A stretch of 64,000 bases of DNA from Talaromyces rugulosus (Eukaryota > Ascomycota > Eurotiomycetes > Eurotiales > Trichocomaceae): positions 5,642,001-5,706,000 of the forward strand of contig NC_049562.1 in NCBI RefSeq assembly GCF_013368755.1, read 5' to 3'. The position numbers and the translations under genes are program-made. Positions 44,948-55,600 of this stretch are shown here, one piece after another. Within the stretch, counting starts at the first letter, position 1; the number at the start of each line of letters is the position of its first letter. Under the pieces are notes generated by a model that was given only the letters and a program-made list of their open reading frames with translations, did no database searches and was not told where the DNA came from.

Positions 44948-46326
44948 TCAAGCTGTGCATACATAATCGAATGTATGGATATAGTCGATCTGTTTTTGGT
45001 AGCAATTCGTTGATGGAATCGGCGAACTTATTGCATGTACACCAATCTGATATTTTTCTGCACTACTACATACCGCCCCTGCCACCGGAGACCTTCTAAT
45101 TGTCATCAATATGTCAATCAAAATACAAAAGGGACGCACCATGATTGTCTGTAAATTTCACATTAGAATTAATCCCACTTTAATCGCAGAATACGGGAAT
45201 ACGTGTTAGATCGACCTACCTGTCCAGTCACGTATGAAAAAAGGGGTGATACTACGGCCAAGATGGCCCGTCCAGCGTCAGTTGGGCTCCCAATGCGTCG
45301 AAGAGGGATATCCCCGACCCTGTAGCAACTGTGTGTGAGGCTTCTTCCAGTTAAGAATGTGGGAGAGTACAAACCATTTTTCCTCCTCATCATAACCACC
45401 TTTGAAGCCTACCGCATGTTTTGTACCGTCCGGTCTCACCACGAATTCTCCTTTCGGGGCTTGTGTTAGTCTGGTTTTGATCGCGCCAAAGGCCACAGCT
45501 ACAACAAAGGCAACGGTTAGACAGTCGGTACCAGCCCTTGCGGACTAGCGGTCAATATAATGGGATCCTACTATTGACTCTCACACCATACTCCGGGCCC
45601 CATTCCTGGGCGATCGTTTTCGTTAGGCCGACTAACCCTGCTTTGCCCAGAGCATAGCTAGCTTGCCCGGGATTGCCATAAATGCCAGAGGTAGAGGAGA
45701 CATTCACAATTGATCTAGGTTCGCCATCCTTGACCATAAAGTACGGTGCTGCTGCCCGGATGAGCTTGAATGGTGCGGTACTGTGAATATTAATGACCGT
45801 CTCTAGTCGCTTGTTAAATCTCCTCTCCCTAGGAATATACTAAATGGTCTCACCCCACTGCTTGTCCTGAATCTTTTCAATTGGGTCGTCCCATGCATAT
45901 CCCGCATTGTTGATAATAATATGGATCTTTCCACCGCTAAACTGCACAGTTTGGCGGACCAGTTCATTGATGTAGTCGTTATTCGTGATATCCCCTGCCA
46001 CGACAATGGCAGAGCCACCATTCAAATTGATTGCCTCGAGAGTTGTTTTGGCCCTTGCTATTTCTTTGTATATTAATTCTCATAGGTTACCATACAACGA
46101 TGGGGTTTCAACAGGGCGTTACCAGCATCTAAATCCGCGATCACAATCTTGCAGCCCTCGCGTGCTAGAATCGCGGCTGTCTCGGCCCCAATACCTTGAG
46201 CTGCGCCTGTTATTATCGCCGTCTGGCCTAATTATATGTGTCAGCCATCCTCTACAAAGACGGATATTACCTCAACCGACCAGCCAGCATTCCCTGGGGG
46301 AAATTAAGGGACGCCGTGGAACTCAT
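44948..46326 (-). CDS. Short-chain dehydrogenase/reductase (SDR2, 3-oxoacyl-ACP-reductase-like)
   Basis: Seven exons: 46326-46281, 46227-46123, 46057-45854, 45802-45572, 45498-45375, 45319-45220, 45148-44948; 336 aa. NAD(P)(H)-dependent carbonyl/hydroxyl enzyme. Seen after splicing: GQTAIITGAAQGIGAETA (TGxxxGxG), IVIADLDA, GDITNND, INNAGYAWDD, VNVSSTSGIYGNPGQASYALGKAG with Ser and the YxxxK pair, VNTVAFGAIKTRL, IPLRRIGSPTDAG and YVTGQTIMV. Weak points: donor GTCGGT of intron 1 and donor GTTTGT of intron 5. The C-terminus runs about 60 residues past the usual SDR end; if the last intron is kept the protein stops at 45169. Divergent from BVMO2, operator at 46483. A decayed copy lies at 51.8-52.3 kb. 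Confidence 0.8.
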
Positions 46327-46796
46327 TGTGTCAATTTTCGCGATTGTTTTACTAACTGGTAGAAGATAATACAAGATTTTAGTGTCTGATAATTGACAAA
46401 TTCTGAATAGCAAAACAGTTGCATATTGACCATCAGCACTTTCCTTGCTCGATCATTGCTAGCCGAGTCGAAACAGCCGTTTCGGGAAATACCGATCGTA
46501 TTTGTCTCGGGTATTATATCCAGTGGGGGACGCATACACTTAGGGTTACACGTTTCCTCAGCCGGACTGGCATCGCGGAGCGTGCTCCAGTCGGCGAATC
46601 TTCGTTCCTGTTGCCGAGTGCGAGTCTGCTGGTGAGTTGTATGATGTGTTCATAGTATATCCGACTTCACGCGAAACCTTCAAGTATCGGCCATTGTCAG
46701 TTCAGTCTCATCATCTACACGGTGTATTATACAGACACAGGACCCTGGACCATCAAAATTACCAAGGCTATTGATTTTTAAATAAAACGTGGCGAC
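46327..46796. promoter_or_regulatory. Divergent promoter region SDR2 / BVMO2
   Basis: 470 bp between divergent starts, with the candidate operator at 46483-46494. No gene. Confidence 0.55.
46483..46494 (-). promoter_or_regulatory. Candidate cluster operator (CGGTATTTCCCG on minus strand)
   Basis: Exact CGG-N6-CCG half-sites, but the inner six bases fit the consensus least well of the seven exact copies. 157 bp from SDR2 and 303 bp from BVMO2. Confidence 0.45.
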
Positions 46797-48534
46797 ATGG
46801 ACTCCGCAAAGCCACAAACCAACGGAGATCCAGGGGCAAAAGACCTTGATGTGCTGATCATTGGCTCTGGCTTCGGAGGGTGCTACGCTCTGTATAAGCT
46901 TCGTGAGCTCGGGCTCGCCGTCCACGTTTTCGAAGCAGGCTCCTATTTAGGAGGTGTCTGGCACTGGAACACGTATCCTGGGGCCCGGGTTGACTCGGAG
47001 ATCCCGTATTATCAATTCTCGATACCAAAAGTCTGGCGCAATTGGAACTGGTCCGAGAGATTTCCCAGCGGGGACGAGCTGCGGGAGTATTTCAAGCACG
47101 TCGACCACACATTGAATCTGTCCAAGGATATCTCCTATTCCGCCAATGTGGTAGACGCGCGATACGATGAAGCCAGTGCCAAATGGACGGTGACCACCGA
47201 AAATGGCCAGAAAGCAGTTTGCAAATACCTGATTTGCGCCACGGGCAGCTCGTTCAAACCCCATTATCCCAATTTCAAGAACTTGAACCAATTCCAAGGT
47301 CAGTTGATTCACTCTACGCGGTGGCCGGAGGCTGCAAACGCGAAGAACAAGCGGGTCGCCATTATCGGCTCAGGCGCGACTGCGGTGCAGTGCACACAGG
47401 AGATCGCAAAGGTGGCCAGCCATTTGACTGTCTTCATCCGGACCCCCAGCATCTCATTACCCATGTTCCAACGGACCCTTAGCGATCTGGAACAGCGCGT
47501 GAATAAATCCACGTATCGCCGCATGTTCGAATACTGTCAGCAGTCCAAGTCGGGCTTGGGATACGACTCGCAGCCGGGCTCGGTCTTTGACCTCAGTGAT
47601 GCCGAGCGTGAAGAACTATGGGAGGAACTCTGGAATCGAGGAGGCTTCAACTTTAACCAGGCCAATTATCGAGACTTCATGGTCGACCCGAAGGCGAACA
47701 AATTGATGTATGACTTCTGGGCGAAAAAGACACGTCCGCGGATCAAGAATCCCGAGAAGGCGGCCTATCTCGTGCCAGAAATCCCGCCGTTTGCCTTTGG
47801 AACAAAACGAAGCAGTCTGGAGCAAGACTATTATGAACGCCTCGATCAGCCCAACGTGGATATTGTGGATCTGAAAGCGAACCCCATCCATGAATTCACC
47901 ACGAAAGGGATCATTTGCAAAGACGGGATCGAACGCAAGTATGACACCGTCGTCATGGCTACCGGCTTTGACGCTATGACCGGCAGCTTGACCAATATGA
48001 ATATTCACGGAAGAGACGGCTTAACCTTCCAGGAACGATGGAAAGACGGGGTGTACACCCATTTGGGTCTGTGTAGTAGCGGGTGCCCAAACCTCTTCTT
48101 AGTATATGGACCTCAAGGTAAGCTCTTATTTTGTTGTTTGTCTATTTGTTTTTTTTTTTTTGAGCCCCCCCTTGAATGATGACTGCTAAAATGACAGAAT
48201 AGCACCTACGGCATTTACAAATGGGCCAGTTTTTATCGAAAGCCAGGTCAATATACTCATCGATCTCATCCAAAAATTTCAGAGTGAGGGCATCAAGTCT
48301 ATCGAGGCGCAGCACAGTGCCGAAGAACAGTGGAAGGATGCCATTCAAAGGGCTAATGACAAGACCTTGATGCCGCTGACTGATTCTTGGTACATGGGCG
48401 CGAATATCCCTGGTAAAAAGAGGGAGCAGCTGAACTACTTGAATGGTATCGAGCAGTATGTGCGTGAGTGTCGAGAGGCCCTGGCAACTTTACGGGGGTT
48501 TGTTGTGACCTATAACGATAGAGTCCGCATTTGA
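46797..48534 (+). CDS. Baeyer-Villiger monooxygenase (BVMO2)
   Basis: Two exons, 46797-48117 and 48203-48534; 550 aa. FAD/NADPH/O2-dependent oxygen insertion next to a ketone. Seen: IIGSGFGGCYALYKL (first Rossmann), GGVWHWNTYPGARVDSEI, the canonical fingerprint FQGQLIHSTRWP with its His, VAIIGSGATAVQ (second Rossmann, last Gly of GxGxxG is Ala), VFIRTPSISLP, MATGFDAMTGSL, and YGPQ|APTAFTNGP across the intron. The acceptor is AATAG at 48202; the nearer CAG would give an in-frame stop. Sequence differs widely from BVMO1, so the two are not a recent duplicate and probably act on different ketones or at different steps. Confidence 0.92.
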
Positions 48535-48593
48535 CAGCTATTCCTAAATCCAAATGGCTACAAGGCTTGACTATGAGTGATAACAGTCTGAAC

Positions 48594-49259
48594 CTATTTC
48601 ACCCAGACTATTAGGTAGTGTACCACCAACTTTCCAATGACAATAGCACTATATACCAATAATCCAAGAATGAGTACAAGGAAAAGACAACACCCAATAA
48701 CAATGTTCAAAGCTCCGTTGTTGTCATTTTCGTTCCTTTCAGTCTGAGCTTCAGGTACGACCATAGGTTCCTGCATAATTTTTACCCCTTCCATTGAACC
48801 TTTTTGGCCTTCTGCCTTAGCCTTTATATTTGATTGTGCTGGGCGGAGCACTAGCCCGAATCGTCCCAGAGGTGAGGGTTGAAGGGAGCTGGTATGATCA
48901 CCACGAGATGTTGGGCTAGCGGCGGTAGTGGCATAGTTGGAATAAGGATTTCGATCTATATTTAGGTGCAATGACGGGATATTGCCACCCAGTTCCTTGA
49001 GGATACGCATCAAGGCTCCTAAATAGACGAGGTGAGAATCTTCTGGACTTCTGATAACCTTGAAGCGTTCCCTTTTATCGTCTGTAAGATAAATTTCAAT
49101 GGATTTTCTTGACGAAATCCCGCTCCTGTAAATTATCGAAGTCACTTTCGATGATTCCTCCAGGAATATCTCGTTGATCAAGTAAAGATGCTCAGATGAT
49201 AATTGAAAACAGTGAAAAATGAATGTATCCTGAGAGGAAATGTCTCGTGACGACCTCAT
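48594..49259 (-). CDS. Tail-anchored membrane protein of unknown function
   Basis: Single exon, 221 aa. I do not recognise a family. Residues 1-about 95 look globular, with alternating charged and hydrophobic residues. Residues 100-180 are Ser/Pro/Asn-rich and probably disordered. One strong hydrophobic segment near the C-terminus (IVIGCCLFLVLILGLLVYSA, about residues 186-215) suggests a single tail anchor with the bulk in the cytosol. It is convergent with BVMO2, 59 bp apart, and divergent from the six-helix membrane protein. Short ATG context and codon use look normal, but with no homology signal it could be lineage-specific. Confidence 0.6.
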   Translation of the reverse strand: MRSSRDISSQDTFIFHCFQLSSEHLYLINEIFLEESSKVTSIIYRSGISSRKSIEIYLTDDKRERFKVIRSPEDSHLVYLGALMRILKELGGNIPSLHLNIDRNPYSNYATTAASPTSRGDHTSSLQPSPLGRFGLVLRPAQSNIKAKAEGQKGSMEGVKIMQEPMVVPEAQTERNENDNNGALNIVIGCCLFLVLILGLLVYSAIVIGKLVVHYLIVWVK

Positions 49260-50344
49260 AACATTGTGCCTGGCCTTGTTGTTCAGGAATGCCTATCTAC
49301 AAATGCTCATTCCACATTACACAAAATCGAGGTTCATGATTTCGATTCAGCTGATTAATTTGATACCGTACAAATACTACAGTACTTCGCTGGAGAATCG
49401 CGGAGTGCACTCCGGTTATGCGTCCTTTTAGGGTGAGACAAATTAAACAGATAAATTGAGTAAAAGCATACACTGGTTTTGCAAGGTGTATTACATACGT
49501 GGCTCTCAACTCTCTTGGAAGACCAAGGTGTGTTTACCTGTTTCCGCAAAAATGACGGGTCAGTGAGCCATGTATTGCATAGTCTGCAACCCGGACTCTC
49601 AACAGAAGTGAGAAAGCAACTATTGGCCGCTCTTCAGAATTTATGACCCGGACTGACTCTTTTGCGTGGCGCAGGGCATTTTCGGTGTCGTCTTCCACTA
49701 AGGGTCGTTATCCCTAAATCCCCACGTCCACTCAGGAGGCGCTTGTGACATAGAAGTAGTGCTAAGTGATATGAATTGATCCTACTCAAGTAGGTATATC
49801 TTACCAATTCCAATAACGTATCGATACTGATGGGTCTTATTTCTCCCTTTGGCCCGCGATTTCCAGGCAAAGAGTAGCAGAAATCGAGAAACGGGACAAG
49901 CAACATCACTTCGGCGGTTACCGAATTATTATGATTTTCTTCATACTAGTTCTATACGGATCTGTGTCAAGCCAATTGTTGTTAGGGAAATGCAAGTCTC
50001 GACTGCCGAATCCCGAGTCCCGAGCTTCCTCACTGGTTAATAGGTTATTTGGTTGACTTTCGGGTCCGGAGCAGTAAAATGTCGGCCTCGAAAATCCGGG
50101 GAACGGCATTCTCCGGTATATTGTTCCTGACGTAGATCATGGTGCATGTACACACAAGGGAAAGGGCTTAAATAACGCTTCGTCATCATCAAGGTCTCAA
50201 ATACTATAGTCGTGATCTATCTAACGATTATTTGATATATAAGATTGTCGGAATTTTCCTGTCACTCTTCGATATTCCCTTTGATTATATCTTTGCTACA
50301 ATCTTCAAGTAATTTTCGAAAACCCTGCACAACGTCAACTCAAT
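49260..50344. promoter_or_regulatory. Long divergent intergenic region with operator
   Basis: 1.09 kb between the tail-anchored protein and the membrane protein. Contains the candidate operator at 49912-49923. No open frame resembling a known family, and no repeat. Confidence 0.5.
49912..49923 (-). promoter_or_regulatory. Candidate cluster operator (CGGTAACCGCCG on minus strand)
   Basis: Exact CGG-N6-CCG, 422 bp upstream of the membrane protein ATG and 653 bp from the tail-anchored protein. It is the rightmost copy and may mark the cluster edge. Confidence 0.52.
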
Positions 50345-51218
50345 ATGCGACTCACTCGTTGGTTGGAGGACAAGACGGAGGCTCTGTCTCGTTCCTGGTT
50401 TCTGAGTAATACCGCCATTCAATACTATAGCGCCTGTTGTGGTGCAGCATCCGTGATATTTTTTGTCATCTCGTTTGCTATTGCCGATTTTATACCCCCA
50501 CCTAAACCCTCCTGGGGCGCTGAGAAGGTGGCGCAGTTTTACCAAGACCACATTGAACGCATTCATGCCGGTGCCGCAATTAATATGATAGCCGGAGGCT
50601 TTTACTTGCCCTTCTCTGCTGCCATATCCTACCAAATCCGCCGCGTTCCCAAGATGCCATATATAATTCATCAAGTTCAGCTGGCCTCAGCAGCGGCTGG
50701 TATCTGGACGTTTATGCTACCTGGAATAGTTCTTGCCATTGCATCATATCGTCCTGATCGGCCAGTGGAGATAACTCACGCGTTGAACGACTTTTTTGTC
50801 AGTAAAACCTTGATTGTCAATATGCACTGGCGTCCATGCTGTTAATTACTAACATCCAATCAACTCCCAGTGGCTCGTTGCATTTATGCCTTGGCCTACG
50901 TTCATGGTGCAGAACTTTGCTTTTGCGTATGCCATTATCATCGACACACGCAAAAAACCCCTATTCCCCAAGGAACTTGCAATTGTTAATATTCTCATGC
51001 CAGTCATTTTCTCTCTTGCAACCGGGGCACATACTGTATATAGTGGTCCCTTCGCATGGAATGGAGTCATCACGTTCTATATGGTTGGCTTCACGTTTCT
51101 TGTGCAAGTTTGTATGGACGCGGTATATCTGGGGCTAGCTGCTCGGGAGGAAGGAAGAAACGAGCAATTGGAAAAGGACACAGACCCCAGTGGAGCCATT
51201 CAAACAGCTTCAGTCTGA
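50345..51218 (+). CDS. Six-helix integral membrane protein of unknown function
   Basis: Two exons, 50345-50797 and 50871-51218; 266 aa. About six hydrophobic segments: residues 27-50, 75-100, 108-136, 150-173, 185-207 and 212-240. A conserved-looking soluble loop WGAEKVAQFYQDHIERIHAG lies between the first two. No transporter family signature that I can name (not MFS, ABC or aquaporin). The short acidic tail is cytosolic. At the right end of the cluster, with an operator 422 bp upstream, it could handle substrate entry or protect membranes from a hydrophobic substrate; this is inference. The join F-F|W-L keeps one continuous hydrophobic segment, which supports the intron. Confidence 0.75.
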
Positions 51219-51810
51219 AACTCTGAGATCAACTCAAAGTTAGAGATAACCGCCCTCCTTCCCTGACTTGGAGAGTGACCGCAGTGCTGATACTATCCTT
51301 CCTTTCTGACAGGCCACATTTGGTATTATACTGGAGATCTCCTCAAATAAAAGAGTTGAATATCTTAACAACCCTGTTAAGTATTTTTCTGGGCCCTTGT
51401 GGTGCTTATATTGTTCAAGTTGTACAATTAGGTGTTGATATTCATTGAAATATGCCCAGGCTATATGTATTAGGTTATAAAAACATTTAAATATGGATAA
51501 ATATTTTGTTCCAGAATATACAAAATTTTATAACTACATACGAATACTCCTTAGGAACACATAGATAACGACGACCCTTCTTACTACTTCTCAACCGAGT
51601 TTTGTGTTCTTGATTTAACGATGTTCAAAAGGATGTTCAAATCGTTGCAGTTAACGACAATCCCTATAGTTGAAGGGACATCAGCCTTAATTGAACGTGC
51701 TATATTCTAGGTAGACAGCGTCGCAGTGTGGATCGATTGTAAACTTGTGGCGGATTGAGACTTACAATGCTTTATTACCTATATTCGCTATTATGGTCCT
51801 CTGACAGAAA
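51219..51810. other. AT-rich intergenic region at the cluster edge
   Basis: 592 bp, strongly AT-rich from 51330 on, with no open frame of note. Immediately precedes the SDR relic. Confidence 0.5.
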
Positions 51811-52315
51811 AAGCCAGGCCAGACTGCTATAATTACTGGCGCAGCCCAAGGCATAGGCGCCGTGATTATATCTCCCGGGGGGGGGGGGGGGGGGTGTACG
51901 GATTTAGATGCTGATGCTTATGTAGGTTGACAAGAATTCAATACTATAACCGCAATATTTACGTAGAGATCAGAAAATCCTCTAAAGACTGCTGAGACCA
52001 TCAATTTCAAGCGCAGACACTGTGCGATTGGCATTGCTAGGAATATCACCAATAATGAGAACCTTATTCATCTTATCTAAATAAAATCAAAGTTTTATAA
52101 GAAATAAATTTATATGCTTATAGGTAATGCTAGATACGCCTAAGATCGACTAATTGGAAATATCTAGAACAATCAATAAAGCGAATGTCTTCACTAACGT
52201 CAGGGATTTTATTAGATTCTAATAAATAAAAGAAACTCTTTTAAGGATACCGTCAATCTGTTCTCGTTGCCAGGATATTGGATAAGCAGAGAGTGCCGAA
52301 ATTTATGCTATGTTT
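51811..52315 (+). pseudogene. Decayed SDR relic, related to SDR2
   Basis: 51817-51861 still reads GQTAIITGAAQGIGA, the cofactor loop of SDR2. After an 18-G run, 51899-51913 is identical to the SDR2 segment coding ADLDA. 51994-52070 matches the SDR2 part coding EAINLNGGSAIVVAGDITNND, and 52110-52187 the NNAGYAWDDPIEKIQDKQ part, now with in-frame stops (the Trp codon became TAA). About 52247-52300 may match the VNVSSTSGIYGN region. Changes are dominated by C:G to T:A, as expected from repeat-induced point mutation plus drift. Order and spacing follow the SDR2 gene, introns included, so it came from DNA duplication and not from an mRNA copy. The right end is vague. Confidence 0.75.
51877..51894 (+). 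repeat. Homopolymer run of 18 G
   Basis: Eighteen consecutive G preceded by CCC inside the SDR relic, at the place where SDR2 codes for the helix after the cofactor loop. The length may be inexact because such runs are prone to sequencing error. Confidence 0.85.
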
Positions 52316-52680
52316 GGGATATTGAAAAATCGGTTTTATACCCTAGAAATGGAGAGGTTACTGTTGTCAGGTGCTCAGCTCTGGCTTAATATCCTTCTAA
52401 GTTGCACTTCGTCCCTGGTAGGTACAAGATACACACTCTACATGTACTCTGTACTTTTCTATAGATAAGCAGTTGAGTTTGAAAATGTCATGCGGTTTCA
52501 TTATCATTCGTTACAGCATCTGAAAGACTAGACACATGGAAAACACAAGGGAAAAAATAAGAAATAAAAGTAACCGAAAAAAAAGGAAAAAGAAACGCCA
52601 CTTTGAATATTTACGAGAAGCAATAAAGCCAGCGGCAGTCACTGCAGCAAAAAACCATTTGTATACCAACCGAGCGACCT
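52316..52680. other. 3' region of the large coiled-coil gene
   Basis: 365 bp, AT-rich, A-rich run at 52546-52596. No gene. Confidence 0.5.
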
Positions 52681-55600
52681 CTAAACACTAAGAGGATGAT
52701 GTATATCGCTTCCTATTCCGCTGTCGGTATGACCCGAATGCTTGAACCCAGGAGGTGGCTCAAGGTCTGATAGATCGCCAACGTGGTCTTCTTGTTCATC
52801 CACCGTCGTTTGATAATCTTCGACGTCGTCTGGGTCGTTTTCTTCATGGTCTTCGGATCGCTCGGATTCACTTTCACAATGTTCGGATTCGTCATCTTCC
52901 TCAAGAATCGACCCTGCGTGCTCAGAAACTAGGCCGTTGATAGAGCTGGCAAAACTGGCCTGGCGATGTGCTGATACTGTACTTCCGGTTCCGTAAGACA
53001 TACTGTCCGTGTATGTTCCACTGTAGCTTGTCCGTCTTTCAGTCCCAGTGTCGCTGGCGGCATCACTATTTTGCTCCTCCTCTTCTGCAAACGTCTCGTT
53101 CTCCTTGTTTGCGCTATAGTCCCGCGTAGTCCAAGAAGTCTTGCGCGAGGGGAAGTTGGAACGAACTGAATGGCTCCGTTTGAGGTTAGTCAGTCCCCCA
53201 GCACCAACTGGTGCGGCGACTTGGCGATCGACAGATCCTCTGTTGCCAGTTACATGACTGAGACTCAGAATCCTTCGTTCCTTTCCCACGCTAGATGGAG
53301 CAATCGATCCATCACGGCTTGGGGCTTTGGCAGGGGTTCGTCGCTTCAATGCCATCTCGACGCCATTGCTAACCAATCCGCGAGAGTCTCTAGCAGTACT
53401 AGTAGTGCTGTTGCGACTCATCTTTGTAGCCGTGCTCGCATAACTGGATACTCGCTTGAGGCTCATGCCGTTTTTGTTGCGGCCGGTTTCTTTCAAAATC
53501 ATGGTACGAGCATGATCGAAAACACCCGCTAGGATTCGCTTTTCCAAGCCTTGTGCGCGTTGTTCAAACAACTCCATCTCCCGCTGCCGTATCTCCAGCG
53601 CAGTGGCCAGTCCAGAAAGCTCATTGCTCGTTCTCGTGTTTTGTTGCGTCAGCTCTTCCTTTTCACGCTTCAGTGACTGGATCATGTTGAGAAGAGACTC
53701 TTTCTCGTCAGTCAAAGTCAGGATTTCCGTCTCAACCTTCTCTTTCTGGGCAAGTCGTTTCTCTAGGGCATAGCTCGCCTCTTCAGTCTCTCGCTTTTTG
53801 CGTTCGTAATCTTCGATCACAAGGCGTGATTGTGAAGCGACCATTTCGGTGATTTCTCGTGACGTGCCCATGACCTGCGCATGAATCTCATCAAGCTTGT
53901 CCATACTTGACATTGTCTTGCTGGCATTCTCGGTGTGGCCCATAATCAAGTCCAGCTTGCTATGGAGTTCTTTATCATCGTATTTTTCAGGCACAATGAT
54001 TTCTCTGGGCTCAGCAGGAGGAGGCAGCAAAGCAGGGAGGAGGTTAGGGATAGCAGAAGGAATTGCGGAAAGGTTTGTCTTGAGCTCTTCACTGGTTTGC
54101 TGGGAGTGCATATAATGCTGGCTAACGATTTCAAAAATGTCCTTAATTGAAGAGAGGATTTGAGGATGGAATTCGAGGAGCTGGGTTTCAACACGGTCTG
54201 TCGTTGCAGATGTCTTTTCCAGCTCAGCCTTGGAGAAGTCACCTTGCTCTTTGATCTCGGTATGCATTCCCTCCATCTTGGAGCATGACTCATGGACTTG
54301 GGTGAAGAAGGTTTTTGCGTCGTCGCTCATTCGCTCGCAGGCCTCGGTAACACTATTTCCCATCGCGCCAATGACCAGCTGGATATCCTCAGCGATACTC
54401 TTAGTGTTGGTCATATGTTCCGTATGAGCCACGTCTCGGGATTCGCTTTCAGAGAACTTCGTGTCGATAGATACCTGTAGCTCGTCGTACTTGCTAAGGA
54501 TCTCGCCAATCTTCTCATCCATCTTGGAGCCGATATCTGCAACGACGGCTGCACGGTTTTCATCTTGCTTGATCAGGGCTGTTGCATCACGCTCTTCCGT
54601 CTCAAATTTGGCGGTTTCCTGTTCGCCACGTGCACGCTCAAACTCCCTGTTGATGAGTTCGTTGATTTCCTTGATGCTATCGACGGTACTGAACGCTTCT
54701 GAGGCAAGGGCTAGGCCCTCGAGGAGAGTCTTCAGTTCTGAGAGGCCTTCATCGCTTCCGTCTAGTTTTGTGTTTAATTCCTCACGAAGGTCGGCAACGA
54801 CAAGCTTCGCTTCTTCGATCTTCTCCGCGAGACCTCCGTGTTCAACTTTGCGTGCCTCGAAGGCTTGGGCGGTAAGATCGGCCTCAGAGTCCACTTTCTC
54901 CTTGAAAGAAGTAACAAGTGCAGAAAGCTCTTCTATTTCTGATTTTGTGGGTAACGTTTCGATATCTGGAAGTTTGAGTTCTTCGATGCTGGTTTTGACG
55001 TCGTATATCATGGCCTCAACTGTCTGTAGATCACTCTTCATTACCTGCTGCGAGCTTTCGTCAGACCCTTCTTCAGAATCCTTTGCCGGGTTTTTAATTT
55101 CATCGACAGCTACCCACAGGTCCTTCAAAAGAGATTCGAGCGTCCCGATCTCAGATTTTGTAGGGCCCTCAGTCTCTAGACGCATGGAAACCTCTGCAAC
55201 TGCATCTTTCAACTCCGATACAAGAGCTTCCATTGCTACCATCTGTTCTGACTTGGCGAGATCTTGAGACGAAGGAATATCAATATTCTCAATTCTGGCA
55301 GCTGTCTCTCGAACGAGGGCTTCGATAGCATCAGTGTCTGTTTTGCGAACGGTGTCGGGATCGAATGGAATGTCACGAGTGTTCACTTCGGCAACAGAGC
55401 CATGGACTTCTCGGACAGCGGCCAACACTTCGTCAAGGTGCTCTCTTTTCAGAGCATCTTCTGGATTTGAGGCAGGAGGCGGGTTGGATTCTATTGCCTC
55501 CACTTTAATCTGAAGCTGCGTGATCAGAGCTTTCAAGCCCTCAATGTCGCCGCCTGCGGAGTTTTCATTAGAAAGCATCAACTCTCGGCCTCGGACGGTG

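Noticed and set aside
15808..51218. Reading the cluster as a polyketide, peptide or terpene biosynthesis locus
   Set aside because: No PKS, NRPS, terpene synthase, prenyltransferase or P450 gene is present. The enzyme set fits degradation better, although the FMO fusion alone could belong to biosynthesis.
54461..55267. 268-codon plus-strand open frame opposite the giant coiled-coil gene
   Set aside because: It is a mirror of the Ser/Glu-rich coding sequence on the minus strand, with no family motif; the minus-strand frame is open for 2212 codons.
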